A stretch of 64,000 nt of DNA from Actinomycetes bacterium (lineage in GTDB: Bacteria; Actinomycetota; Actinomycetes; Mycobacteriales; Mycobacteriaceae). This document shows positions 51,601 through 59,467 of this stretch, piece by piece. The position numbers were made by a program, and so were the translations under genes. The notes below the pieces were generated by a model that saw only the letters and a list, made by a program, of their open reading frames with translations, had not been told where the DNA came from and did no database searches. The stretch is from contig JAEWRC010000024.1 of assembly GCA_023460175.1 (NCBI GenBank), forward strand, positions 1 through 64,000. Reading direction: 5' to 3'. Numbering within the stretch: the stretch's first letter is position 1; each line of letters opens with the position of its first letter.

Positions 51601-52151
51601 TGGCCGCCCAGACGGACACCCCGCTGCCGGCCATCCTCGACGGCGACGTCGCCCACGACACCAACGTTGCGGTGGGCGGCATCTTGGCTTCGGTGAACCG
51701 TCGCGTCAACAAGAACGGATTGCCCTGGGCCTCAGCACAACTGGAGGATCTCACCGGCGGTATCGAGGTGCTGTTCTTCCCGCAGACCTACTCGATGGTC
51801 GGTGCCGATGTCGCCGACGACACCGTGGTGCTGCTCAGGGCGAAGGTCAACGTGCGCGACGACCGCCGGTCGCTGATCGTGCATGAACTTGTGGTGCCCG
51901 ACTTCTCCAGCGCGCAGGCAGACCGCCCGCTGGCCGTCACCCAGCCCACCCCGCAGTGCACCATCGACAAGGTCACCGCGCTCAAGCAGGTGCTGGCCCG
52001 CCACCCCGGGACCGCCCAGGTACATCTGCGGCTGATCAGCGGCGAACGCATCACCACGCTGGAATTGGATCAGTCGCTGCGGGTGACCAACTCGTCGGCG
52101 CTGATGGGGGACCTCAAGGCACTGTTGGGCCCGGGCTGCCTGGGCGGCTGA
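48606..52151 (+). CDS. dnaE1: DNA polymerase III alpha subunit DnaE1
   Basis: A 1181-residue replicative polymerase (Mtb DnaE1 about 1184 aa). The N-terminal PHP domain keeps its metal ligands (HLHNHTEYSMLDG, TDHGN), so the proofreading activity known for the mycobacterial enzyme is probably intact. The polymerase catalytic aspartates include Asp417 and Asp419 in PDIDIDFDDRRRGE. The helix-hairpin-helix and OB-fold regions follow to the C-terminus. No intein is present. A run of seven G occurs within the coding sequence at 51447-51453, in a Gly/Asp-rich linker. Confidence 0.96.
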   Translation: MGTSGFVHLHNHTEYSMLDGAAKIQPMLAEAQRLGMTSIGMTDHGNMFGASQFYNEAKSAGIAPIIGVEAYIAPASRFDTRRITWGDPSQKSDDVSASGAYLHMTMVAENARGLRNLFKLSSLASFEGQLGKWPRMDAEILAEHAEGIIATTGCPSGEVQTRLRLGHNQEALEAAAKWREIFGPDNFFLELMDHGLSIERRVRDGLLEIGRKLDIRPLATNDCHYVTKDAARNHEALLCIQTGKTLSDPNRFKFDGDGYYLKSAAEMRALWDDEVPGACDSTLLIAERVQSYDEVWTPVDRMPIFPVPEGHDQGSWLRHEVHAGLRRRFPDGVGQEYTDRAEYEIDVICGKGFPSYFLIVADLINYARSIDIRVGPGRGSAAGSLVAYAMGITNIDPIPHGLLFERFLNPERPSAPDIDIDFDDRRRGEMVRYAAEKWGSDRVAQVITFGTIKTKAALKDSARVNYGQPGYAIADRITKALPPPIMAKDIPLSGITDPTHERYKEAAEVRGLIDTDPDVRTIYETARGLEGLVRNAGVHACAVIMSSEPLIDAIPLWKRPQDGAIITGWDYPSCEDIGLLKMDFLGLRNLTIIGDALENIKANRGIDLDLDALPFDDAPTYELLSRGDTLGVFQLDGGPMRDLLRRMQPTEFNDIVAVLALYRPGPMGMNAHNDYADRKNSRQQIKPIHPELEEPLREILSETYGLIVYQEQIMFIAQKVASYTMGKADALRKAMGKKKLEVLEAEYKGFYEGMTANGFSEAAVKALWDTILPFAGYAFNKSHAAGYGLVSYWTAYLKANYPSEYMAGLLTSVGDDKDKAAVYLADCRRLGITVLPPDVNESSLHFTSVGTDIRFGLGAVRNVGANVVSSLIETRTQKGDFTDFSDYLNKIEVSVCNKKVTESLVKAGAFDSLKHARKGLFLIHTDAVDSVLGTKKAEAMGQFDLFGGGDGEGNDSSDPVFTIKVPDEEWDDKHKLALEREMLGLYVSGHPLDGVAHLLAAQTDTPLPAILDGDVAHDTNVAVGGILASVNRRVNKNGLPWASAQLEDLTGGIEVLFFPQTYSMVGADVADDTVVLLRAKVNVRDDRRSLIVHELVVPDFSSAQADRPLAVTQPTPQCTIDKVTALKQVLARHPGTAQVHLRLISGERITTLELDQSLRVTNSSALMGDLKALLGPGCLGG

Positions 52152-52152
52152 T

Positions 52153-52758
52153 TCAGTTCAGCAGGCTGACTGCGCGCGCGAACACCAGGGCAATGGTCGT
52201 GGTGGCCACGAGGGACTGCACCGTCATCATGGCCTTGGCCCAGCGCGCCAACGGCATGGTGTCGGTGGGGGAGAAGGCCACGGAGTTGGTGAAGGACACA
52301 TACAGATAGTCGATGAATGTCGGTCGCCAGTCCGGCGGCGCCTGCTCGGGATCGGACATCTGCGGGAACAGGAAGTCTGGATAACGCCTTTCGCCGGACA
52401 GTCGCGCCAGCGGACCGTTGCGGTCCAGCAGCCAGTACCAGACGCCGAACGCAATGACGTTGGTGATGTAGATGGCGCCGCCACTGCCCAGCAGGATCGC
52501 GACGCTGTCATCGACCTGACCGGACAGGATTCGGTACACCAGCACCGTCGCCGAGGCGGTGTTGTCGACGGTGATCGCCGCGATCAGGAGCCGGGTTGCC
52601 CAGGTGGCCGCGGCGATGTAGCGCGACGGCGCCAGCGGATTGACCGCCAGCAACACCAGGAGGAGCAGTACCTCCAGAGCGATCAGCGGCCAACGCGGAA
52701 CAATCGTGTAGCGCTCGGGGATGGCGTGTTGCAAGGCCAGGACAGCCGCGATTGCCAC
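52153..52758 (-). CDS. Polytopic membrane protein with a channel-like C-terminal motif
   Basis: A 201-residue protein with about five hydrophobic segments. The C-terminal part, with DYLYVSFTNSVAFSPTDTMP followed by RWAK, resembles the pore-loop region of a conserved actinobacterial membrane family related to two-TM potassium channels. The selectivity signature is not canonical, so channel function is only a possibility. The only in-frame start near the family N-terminus is GTG 52758. Its stop lies 1 base after the convergent dnaE1 stop. It lies downstream of the small membrane protein gene on the same strand. Confidence 0.72.
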   Translation of the reverse strand: MAIAAVLALQHAIPERYTIVPRWPLIALEVLLLLVLLAVNPLAPSRYIAAATWATRLLIAAITVDNTASATVLVYRILSGQVDDSVAILLGSGGAIYITNVIAFGVWYWLLDRNGPLARLSGERRYPDFLFPQMSDPEQAPPDWRPTFIDYLYVSFTNSVAFSPTDTMPLARWAKAMMTVQSLVATTTIALVFARAVSLLN

Positions 52759-52813
52759 CAGTACGGGCCAGCGCCGCTCGGGTTCGCTGGGCCGCCGACA
52801 CGGGGCCGTGGCG

Positions 52814-53053
52814 TCAGTGCCGGCGATGGCCGGCGCCGAGGATCCACCACGCCACGGTGGTGACCGCCGTCGCGCTCAGCACGGCGGCGGCGGCGCTGCC
52901 GGAGACCACGCCCACGACGGCCAGCACGAGCGCGCCCACGAGCAGCGCGACCACCTTGTAGGCCGGCCACGGCACACCCGCGATCAGCAGTTCCCGCTGG
53001 GCAAGCGGGGTCCGCGAGTGCGCTGCGGACTCGAACTGCTCGGCGGTGGTCAT
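52814..53053 (-). CDS. Small membrane protein of unknown function
   Basis: About 79 residues with two hydrophobic segments (about 30-50 and 52-70), starting MTTAEQFESAAHSRTPLAQR. ATG 53053 is preferred; ATG 53062 and 53065 are alternatives. The start codons sit inside a perfect inverted repeat (53051-53075). A TATGAT hexamer in the centre of that repeat is placed correctly for a leaderless transcript from 53053. Expression is therefore probably controlled by a repressor that binds the repeat. The gene is followed by the polytopic membrane protein gene. Confidence 0.68.
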   Translation of the reverse strand: MTTAEQFESAAHSRTPLAQRELLIAGVPWPAYKVVALLVGALVLAVVGVVSGSAAAAVLSATAVTTVAWWILGAGHRRH

Positions 53054-53159
53054 AAGGGCCATCATAGCCCTTATGAAAAGTTTCGGCTACCCGAAACACT
53101 CCGTTGGGGTGTGGTTGTTTGTCCTGGCCCGGCGGCTGTTTCGCCGAGGTTGTTTCGCC
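53051..53159. promoter_or_regulatory. Cluster of inverted and direct repeats in a divergent promoter region
   Basis: Three elements lie between the small membrane protein gene and the Ddn-like gene. (1) A perfect inverted repeat, arms CATAAGGGC (53051-53059) and GCCCTTATG (53067-53075), spacer 7 bases. (2) A perfect inverted repeat, arms GTTTCGG (53080-53086) and CCGAAAC (53091-53097), spacer CTAC. (3) A direct repeat TGTTTCGCC at 53137-53145 and 53151-53159. TAGGCT at 53160-53165 is a likely leaderless -10 for the gene at 53172. They look like operators; the regulator is not encoded nearby. Confidence 0.6.
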
Positions 53160-53171
53160 TAGGCTGGACGC

Positions 53172-53606
53172 ATGCCGCTGCAGGGAGAGTACGCACCCAG
53201 TCCGTTCGATTGGTCGCGGGAGAACGCCGAGGAATACATGAGTTCCGGCGGGACGAAAGGCACCGAACTCCGGGGCATGCCCGTCGTGTTGTTGACCACG
53301 CTCGGGGCCAAGACCGGCAAACTGCGCAAGACCCCGCTGATGCGGGTCGAGCACAACGGCGAGTACGCGATCGTGGCGTCGCTCGGCGGCGCCCCCAAGA
53401 ACCCGGTCTGGTACCACAACGTCAAGGCGAATCCGCTGGTCGAGCTGCAGGATGGCACGATTTCGGCCGACTACACCGCCCGCGAGGTGGTCGGCGACGA
53501 GCGCGCGCAGTGGTGGGAACGGGCCGTCGCCGCGTTCCCCGACTATGCCGATTACCAGACGAAGACCGACCGGCAGATCCCGGTGTTCGTGCTCACGCCC
53601 GCCTGA
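53172..53606 (+). CDS. Ddn-like F420-dependent nitroreductase-family protein (Rv1558 type)
   Basis: A 144-residue protein of the deazaflavin (F420)-dependent Ddn family. Conserved segments are LLTTLGAKTGKLRKTPLMRV and YAIVASLGGAPKNPVWYHNV, followed by ADYTAREVVGDER. Length and position fit Mtb Rv1558, a Ddn homologue. Family members reduce quinones or other electron acceptors at the membrane using F420H2; the natural substrate here is unknown. The ATG is 6 bases after TAGGCT, so it is probably leaderless, and it lies beside conspicuous repeats. Confidence 0.88.
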   Translation: MPLQGEYAPSPFDWSRENAEEYMSSGGTKGTELRGMPVVLLTTLGAKTGKLRKTPLMRVEHNGEYAIVASLGGAPKNPVWYHNVKANPLVELQDGTISADYTAREVVGDERAQWWERAVAAFPDYADYQTKTDRQIPVFVLTPA

Positions 53607-53647
53607 AACGATTTCACTGAAGAATTCGCGCGTGGCACCATTGACCG

Positions 53648-54940
53648 GTGTCCGCTGAACTGAGTCATGCACCACGGGTGACACCGTCGAGCCCCCCGCT
53701 CACCGGGGCCGATGTCGAGGCGGCGGCCAAGCGAATTTCCGACTTGGTGACCCCGACGCCGCTGCAGTTCAGCGACCGACTGTCGCAGCTGACCGACGCG
53801 CGGGTCTACCTCAAGCGCGAGGACCTGCAGACCGTTCGCTCCTACAAGGTGCGCGGGGCCTACAACCTGCTGCTCCAGCTGAGCCCCGAGGAACTCGCCG
53901 CCGGCGTCGTGTGCTGCTCGGCCGGCAACCACGCCCAGGGGTTCGCGCTGGCCTGCCGATCCATGGGCATCCAGGGCCGGGTCTACGTGCCGGCCAAGAC
54001 GCCGAAGCAGAAGCGCGACCGCATCCGCTACCACGGCGGCGACAACATCGAGCTGATCATCGGCGGCAAGACCTACGACATGGCCGCCGAGGCCGCCCTC
54101 GACGACGCGCGCCGCACCGGCGCCACCTTGGTGCACCCCTATGACGACCTGCGGACGATGGCCGGTCAGGGCACCATCGCCGTGGAGATCCTCGAGCAGC
54201 TCGATGCCGAACCCGACCTGGTGGTCGTCCCCGTCGGGGGCGGGGGCTGCATCAGCGGCATCGCCAGCTATCTGGCGGATCGAACCACCGCGACCTCGCT
54301 GCTGGGAGTCGAGCCCGCCGGTGCCGCGTCGATGGTCGCGGCCCTGGCCGAGGGGCAGCCCGTGACACTCGAGCACGTCGATCAGTTCGTCGACGGCGCG
54401 GCCGTGGCGCGCGCGGGCGCGCTGCCGTTCGCGGCGTTGTCCTCGGCCGGCGACATGGTGTCGATCACCGCGGTCGACGAGGGCGCGGTCTGCACCGCGA
54501 TGCTCGACCTGTACCAGAACGAGGGCATCATCGCCGAGCCCGCCGGCGCGCTGTCGGTGGCCGGGCTCCTCGAGACGGACATCACGCCGGGCTCGACGGT
54601 GGTGTGCCTGATCTCCGGCGGCAATAACGACGTGTCGCGCTACGGCGAGGTGCTCGAGCGCTCGCTGGTGCACCTGGGTCTCAAGCACTACTTCCTGGTC
54701 GATTTCCCGCAGGAGCCGGGCGCGCTGCGGCGCTTCCTCGACGAGGTCCTGGGCCCCAACGACGACATCACCCTGTTCGAGTACGTCAAGCGCAACAACC
54801 GGGAGACCGGCGAAGCGTTGGTCGGCGTCCAACTGGGTTCGGCCGCCGACCTGGACCGCCTGCTGGCGCGGATGCAGCGCTCGGAGAGCCACGTCGAACT
54901 GCTCGAACCGGGTTCACCGACCTACCGCTACCTGATGTAG
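53648..54940 (+). CDS. ilvA: Threonine dehydratase (ammonia-lyase) IlvA
   Basis: A 430-residue PLP enzyme that converts L-threonine to 2-oxobutanoate and ammonia, the first step toward isoleucine. The PLP lysine is Lys67 in SYKVRGAYN. The phosphate-binding glycine loop is VGGGGCISG, and SAGNHAQGFA is also present. The C-terminal part (about 340-430; LVDFPQEPGALRRFLDEVLG) is an ACT-like regulatory domain of the short type, as in Mtb Rv1559 (429 aa), and probably mediates isoleucine inhibition. The start is GTG 53648. Confidence 0.93.
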   Translation: MSAELSHAPRVTPSSPPLTGADVEAAAKRISDLVTPTPLQFSDRLSQLTDARVYLKREDLQTVRSYKVRGAYNLLLQLSPEELAAGVVCCSAGNHAQGFALACRSMGIQGRVYVPAKTPKQKRDRIRYHGGDNIELIIGGKTYDMAAEAALDDARRTGATLVHPYDDLRTMAGQGTIAVEILEQLDAEPDLVVVPVGGGGCISGIASYLADRTTATSLLGVEPAGAASMVAALAEGQPVTLEHVDQFVDGAAVARAGALPFAALSSAGDMVSITAVDEGAVCTAMLDLYQNEGIIAEPAGALSVAGLLETDITPGSTVVCLISGGNNDVSRYGEVLERSLVHLGLKHYFLVDFPQEPGALRRFLDEVLGPNDDITLFEYVKRNNRETGEALVGVQLGSAADLDRLLARMQRSESHVELLEPGSPTYRYLM

Positions 54941-54952
54941 CGCTTCCGTACC

Positions 54953-55396
54953 TCACGTAGCGCTTGCGCTCAAGCTTGGCTCGATCAGTTCCAGCGATTC
55001 GTCGTTGGCGCGGAAGATCGGCTCCAGCGGCACCTCGCAGCGCTGCGCGCAGTCGGTGAGCATGCCCGCCCATCGGCGGTCCCGCTCGCTGACCCCGCCG
55101 GTGCCCGGCCCGGTCAGCAGGATCGCCACGCTCACCGGCGCATCGAGTTCCTCGACGACCACGGCGAGACCACCGAACAACTTCTCGCAGACGTCTTCTC
55201 GGGGCAGCCGGGGGATGGACAGCTGATGCAGGGCCTTGATCAGGCGGCGGTCGGGTCCGAGGAACCCGAACCAGATGAGGCGTTGACCGAAGCCGAGCGG
55301 GCCCATCAGGGCCCGCCAGCGTTGGCCGAGGTCCGCGGTGCTGTGCACCGGGTCCGTCGCGGATTCGATGGGCGGGGGCAGATACGGATTGGTCAT
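54953..55396 (-). CDS. Hypothetical protein
   Basis: A 147-residue protein with no recognised domain, signal peptide or clear membrane span; one moderately hydrophobic stretch (RLIWFGFLGP) is present. It begins MTNPYLPPPIESATD and includes GGLAVVVEELDAPVSVAILL. Codon usage resembles the neighbours, which supports a real gene. It converges with ilvA (12-base gap) and lies downstream of treZ on the same strand. The function is unknown. Confidence 0.65.
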   Translation of the reverse strand: MTNPYLPPPIESATDPVHSTADLGQRWRALMGPLGFGQRLIWFGFLGPDRRLIKALHQLSIPRLPREDVCEKLFGGLAVVVEELDAPVSVAILLTGPGTGGVSERDRRWAGMLTDCAQRCEVPLEPIFRANDESLELIEPSLSASAT

Positions 55397-55449
55397 GTCG
55401 GCAGCCTGACCGAGGCGGCGCTGCGGTGTGTACCGCTATCCACAGGGCC

Positions 55450-57183
55450 CTACGCGGGGGACGCGTGCCGCAGCACCGCGAACGAATGGCCGTCCAATAC
55501 CGTTGCGGTCTCGCCGATTCGGGGCGTGCCCCAGGCGTAAACCAGTTCGCCGCGCACCGGAACGTCAACGGGCTCGGTGCCCAGGTTGCACGCGATCGTC
55601 AGCGCTCCACGCCGCCACGCAATCCAGCGGGCGTCCTCGTCGTAGTCGACGGTCATGTGGTCCAACCAGAAGTCGCCGAGATCCGGTTCGGTGCGCCGCA
55701 GGGCGATCAGGTCGCGGTACAGGCGCAAAAGCCCGGCGTGTCGGCCCGAGCCGGGCTCGTCCCAGTCCAGCTTGGAGCGCGCGAACGTGGCGGGGTCCTG
55801 CGGGTCGGGCACCTCGTCGGCGTCCCAGCCGTGCTCGGCGAACTCGGCCTTCCGGCCCTGCCGGGTGGCCTCGGCCAACTCGGGCTCGGGGTGCGAGCTG
55901 AAGAACTGGAACGGGGTTTCGGCACCCCATTCCTCGCCCATGAACAGCATCGCGGTGAACGGCGTCAGCAGCGCCAGTGCCGCGCTGACCGCCAATTGAC
56001 CGTCGTCGAGGTAGCCCGTAGGCCGGTCGCCGATCGCCCGGTTGCCCACCTGATCGTGCGTGCAGGTGTAGGCGACCAACCGGGACCCGGGAATGGCCGC
56101 GGTGTCCAGCGGCCGGCCGTGCCGGCGCTTCCGGAACGACGAGAACGTGCCCGCGTGGTAGAAACCGTTCTTCAGCGCGTCGGCCAGCACCTCGAGGGTG
56201 CCGAAATCGCGGTAGTAACCCTGTCGTTCGCCCGAGACCGCGGTGTGCAGGGCGTGGTGGATGTCATCGTCCCACTGCGCGGTCATCCCGTAGCCGCCGT
56301 CCGAGCGGGGGGTGATGAACCGCGGGTCGTTGCGGTCACTCTCGGCGATCAACGACAGCGGCCGGCCCAATTCGGCTGCCAGCGCCTCGGTTTCGGCCGA
56401 CAGTTCCTCCAGGATGTGCACGGCCGTGGTGTCCACCAGCGCGTGCACGGCGTCCAGGCGCAAGCCGTCGATGTGGAAGTCGCGCATCCAGCGCAGCGCG
56501 CAGTCGATGATGTAGCGGCGCACCTCGTCGGACTCGGCGTCGGCGATGTTGATGCCCTCGCCCCACGGGTTGCTCGCCGAGGACAGGTACGGCCCGAACC
56601 GCGGCAGGTAATTGCCCGACGGGCCAAGGTGATTGAACACCGCGTCGAGCAGCACGCCTAAACCCCGCTCGTGGCACGCGTCGACGAACCGCAGCAGGGC
56701 GTCTGGGCCGCCGTAGGGTTCGTGCACGGCGTACCACAGCACCCCGTCGTAACCCCACCCGTGGGTGCCGGCAAACGCGTTGACCGGCATCAATTCGACG
56801 AAGTCCACCCCGAGGTCCACCAGATGATCCAGCTTGTCGATGGCCGAATCGAGCGTGCCGGCCGGGGTGAAGGTCCCCACGTGCAATTCGTAGATGACCG
56901 CACCGGTCACGGAGCGGCCGGCCCAGTCCGACGCCGGCGCCGCCGCCGGGGTCCACAGCGCCGAGCGGGCGTGCACGCCGTCGGGCTGGCGCGCCGAACG
57001 CGGGTCGGGCAGCACCGTCGGATCGTCGTCCAGCACAAAGCCGTACCGAGCCGTCGCCTCGACATCGACCGTCGCACGCCACCAACCGTCTGCCTCGCGG
57101 CGCATCGGATGCAGCGTCCCGTCCACGTCGAGGCGCACCACCTCGGGTCGCGGCGCCCACACGGCGAATGCGTGCTCAGCCAT
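55450..57183 (-). CDS. treZ: Malto-oligosyltrehalose trehalohydrolase TreZ
   Basis: A 577-residue GH13 enzyme (Mtb TreZ about 580 aa). It cleaves trehalose from the end of maltooligosyl trehalose. The order is an N-terminal CBM48-like domain (1-90), the catalytic barrel, then a beta-rich C-terminal domain. The nucleophile is Asp244 (GLRLDAVH) and the acid/base Glu281 (LIAESDRND). The start ATG 57183 overlaps the treY stop by 8 bases. It is the last gene of the acyltransferase-treX-treY-treZ operon. Trehalose is the core sugar of mycobacterial glycolipids, including sulfolipids. Confidence 0.95.
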   Translation of the reverse strand: MAEHAFAVWAPRPEVVRLDVDGTLHPMRREADGWWRATVDVEATARYGFVLDDDPTVLPDPRSARQPDGVHARSALWTPAAAPASDWAGRSVTGAVIYELHVGTFTPAGTLDSAIDKLDHLVDLGVDFVELMPVNAFAGTHGWGYDGVLWYAVHEPYGGPDALLRFVDACHERGLGVLLDAVFNHLGPSGNYLPRFGPYLSSASNPWGEGINIADAESDEVRRYIIDCALRWMRDFHIDGLRLDAVHALVDTTAVHILEELSAETEALAAELGRPLSLIAESDRNDPRFITPRSDGGYGMTAQWDDDIHHALHTAVSGERQGYYRDFGTLEVLADALKNGFYHAGTFSSFRKRRHGRPLDTAAIPGSRLVAYTCTHDQVGNRAIGDRPTGYLDDGQLAVSAALALLTPFTAMLFMGEEWGAETPFQFFSSHPEPELAEATRQGRKAEFAEHGWDADEVPDPQDPATFARSKLDWDEPGSGRHAGLLRLYRDLIALRRTEPDLGDFWLDHMTVDYDEDARWIAWRRGALTIACNLGTEPVDVPVRGELVYAWGTPRIGETATVLDGHSFAVLRHASPA

Positions 57184-59467
57184 CGGCGCGCTCCAGCAGG
57201 GCGACCGGCAACTCGGCGAACAGGTCGGCGGCCGCCACCGTCCCGGCGTGGGTCCGGCCCGTCAGCCGATCGGTCCAGGCGCCGTCGGGCAGCGGCAATG
57301 CGGTGTCGCGCCAACCGGATTCGCTCAGGGGCACCGTCCACCGGCTGACGGCCACCAGCACCTCGGCGCCGCGGCGGAACGCGACCAGATGCTCGGCGGC
57401 TTCGCCGGTCGCCGACACCGGGGTGTGGCCGCCCGCCAGGAACGCCTCGGGGTGGGCCCGGCGCAGCTGCAACGCGGCGCGCACCACCCGCAGCTTGGGA
57501 TGCGCACCGGCCGCCAGGGCGGCGCGCCGCGCGGCGTAGTCCACCGGGCGGCGGTTGTCCGGGTCCACCAGGCTGTCCTCCCACAGCTCGGTGCCCTGGT
57601 AGACATCCGGGATGCCCGGCACGGTCAGCGCGAGCAGCTTCTGGCCGAGCGCATCGTCGCGGGCGTGCGGGGCCAGGCGCGCCACCAGGGCGGTGAGTTC
57701 GGCGGCCACCGGCCCGTCGAACACGGCGTCGAGCCACTCGTGCACCGCGGCCTCGAACTCGGCGTCGGGTTCGTGCCACGAGGTGTGCACCTGGGCCTCG
57801 CGCAGCGCCTTTTCAGCGTAGGCGTGCAGTCGGTCGCGCAGCGAATGGTCCACCGCACCGTCGACGGGCCACACCCCGAAGATGTTCTGCCACAGGAACA
57901 ATCCGGCGTCCGGAGCAGGGGAGGGGGTGGTCTGCTCCCACCCGGCGACCATCTCGGTCCACAATCCCGGCACCTGGGACAGCACGCCGATCCGGGCCCG
58001 GACATCCTCGCCGCGCTTGGTGTCGTGGGTGGTCAGCGTGGACATCGCGGTGGGCCAGCGGCGCGCGCGGACGGCGGCGCTGTGGTGGAATTCGGCGGCG
58101 CTGACCCCGAAGCGCTGGGGGCTGCCGCCGACCTCGTTGAGCGAGACCAGCCGGGTGTCCCGGTAGAACAGGCAGTCCTCGACGGCCTTGGCCGTCACCG
58201 CGCCGCACAGCTGCTGCAGCCGGGTCGCGGGCTCCTCGGCGCCCAGACCGGCGACCAGCACCTGCAGCGGGGCCGCGAGGTCCGGTTGCGCCGCCACCGT
58301 CTCGGCGATGGCAGTCGAGAGCATGGCGGCCAGCCCGGGGTAGTCGCAGCGGTAGACGTCGAGGTGGGTCAGCAGCGCCGCGATGGCCTCCGGCAGCCGC
58401 GGATGGTCGTGGCCGGCCGCGGTGACCACGGCGCGGCGCAGCCGGGACAGTTCGGAGGCCAGCGTCTCGGTGGCCACGGCGACCTTGAGTTCGGCCTCGA
58501 GCCGCGCCGTGTCGGCGGCGTCGAAGCCCGCCGAGGCGCTCAGCGCGGTCAACGAATCGGCGCCGGCCGGATCGATGAACAGGCCCCCGACCTCGCGCAG
58601 CACGTCGTAGCCGGTGGTGCCGTCGACCGGCAGGGTCGGCTCCAGCGCCTCGTCGACCGCCAGGATCTTCTCGATGACGATGTAGGCGCGCGGCCCGGTC
58701 AGCTCGCGCAGGCGGCGCAGATATCCCGCCGGATCGGACAACCCGTCGGGGTGATCGATCCGCACCCCGTCGACCAGGCCCTCGTCGAACCAGCGCTTGA
58801 CCTCGATGTGGCTGGCGTCGAAGACCTTCGGGTCCTCCTGGCGCAGACCCGCCAGCGAGGTGATCGAGAAGAACCGGCGGTAGCCGCACACGTTGCGGCG
58901 CCATCCGACCAGCCGGTAGTGCTGGCGGTCGTGCACCTCGGTGCCGCTGCCGCCGGCGGTGCCGGGGGCGATCGGGAAGCGCAGGTCGCCCAACGTGAGG
59001 GCGTCGCCGTCGACGGTCAGTGCCGCGACGTCCTCGTCGGCGCCGAGCACGGGCAGGACGATGCGCCCGTCGGGGTCCAGATCCCAATCGATATCGAAGA
59101 AGTCGGCGAACTGCGAGTCCCGGCCGCGCCGCAGCACGTCCCACCACCAGGGGTTCAGCTCAGGCTGGTCGACCCCGACGTGGTTGGGCACGATGTCGGC
59201 CACCAGACCCATGCCGCGGGCCCGGGCCGCCCGCGACAACGCGGCCAGCGCCTCGGGCCCGCCGAGTTCGGCGGACACCGCAGTCGGGTCGGTGACGTCG
59301 TAGCCGTGGGTGGAACCTCGGACCGCGGTGAGGAGGGGCGACAGGTAGACGTGGCTGACGCCGAGGTCGTCGAGGTAGTCGAGGAGATCCAGCGCGTCGG
59401 TGAGGGTGAACCCGTCGCCGCGCAGTTGCAGGCGGTAGGTGGACAGCACCGGCCGGTCCGCGGTCAT
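57176..59467 (-). CDS. treY: Maltooligosyl trehalose synthase TreY
   Basis: A 763-residue GH13 isomerase (Mtb TreY about 765 aa). It converts the reducing-end alpha-1,4 bond of maltodextrins to the alpha,alpha-1,1 bond of trehalose. Catalytic residues are Asp238 (GVRIDHPDG) and Glu266 (YIVIEKIL). The start at ATG 59467 gives MTADRPVLSTYRLQ and overlaps the treX stop by 4 bases (ATGA). The longer reading to 59581 would run inside treX and is rejected. Confidence 0.95.
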   Translation of the reverse strand: MTADRPVLSTYRLQLRGDGFTLTDALDLLDYLDDLGVSHVYLSPLLTAVRGSTHGYDVTDPTAVSAELGGPEALAALSRAARARGMGLVADIVPNHVGVDQPELNPWWWDVLRRGRDSQFADFFDIDWDLDPDGRIVLPVLGADEDVAALTVDGDALTLGDLRFPIAPGTAGGSGTEVHDRQHYRLVGWRRNVCGYRRFFSITSLAGLRQEDPKVFDASHIEVKRWFDEGLVDGVRIDHPDGLSDPAGYLRRLRELTGPRAYIVIEKILAVDEALEPTLPVDGTTGYDVLREVGGLFIDPAGADSLTALSASAGFDAADTARLEAELKVAVATETLASELSRLRRAVVTAAGHDHPRLPEAIAALLTHLDVYRCDYPGLAAMLSTAIAETVAAQPDLAAPLQVLVAGLGAEEPATRLQQLCGAVTAKAVEDCLFYRDTRLVSLNEVGGSPQRFGVSAAEFHHSAAVRARRWPTAMSTLTTHDTKRGEDVRARIGVLSQVPGLWTEMVAGWEQTTPSPAPDAGLFLWQNIFGVWPVDGAVDHSLRDRLHAYAEKALREAQVHTSWHEPDAEFEAAVHEWLDAVFDGPVAAELTALVARLAPHARDDALGQKLLALTVPGIPDVYQGTELWEDSLVDPDNRRPVDYAARRAALAAGAHPKLRVVRAALQLRRAHPEAFLAGGHTPVSATGEAAEHLVAFRRGAEVLVAVSRWTVPLSESGWRDTALPLPDGAWTDRLTGRTHAGTVAAADLFAELPVALLERADG

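Noticed and set aside
48564..51656. Long open frame antisense to dnaE1
   Set aside because: Same GC artefact; no conserved motif.
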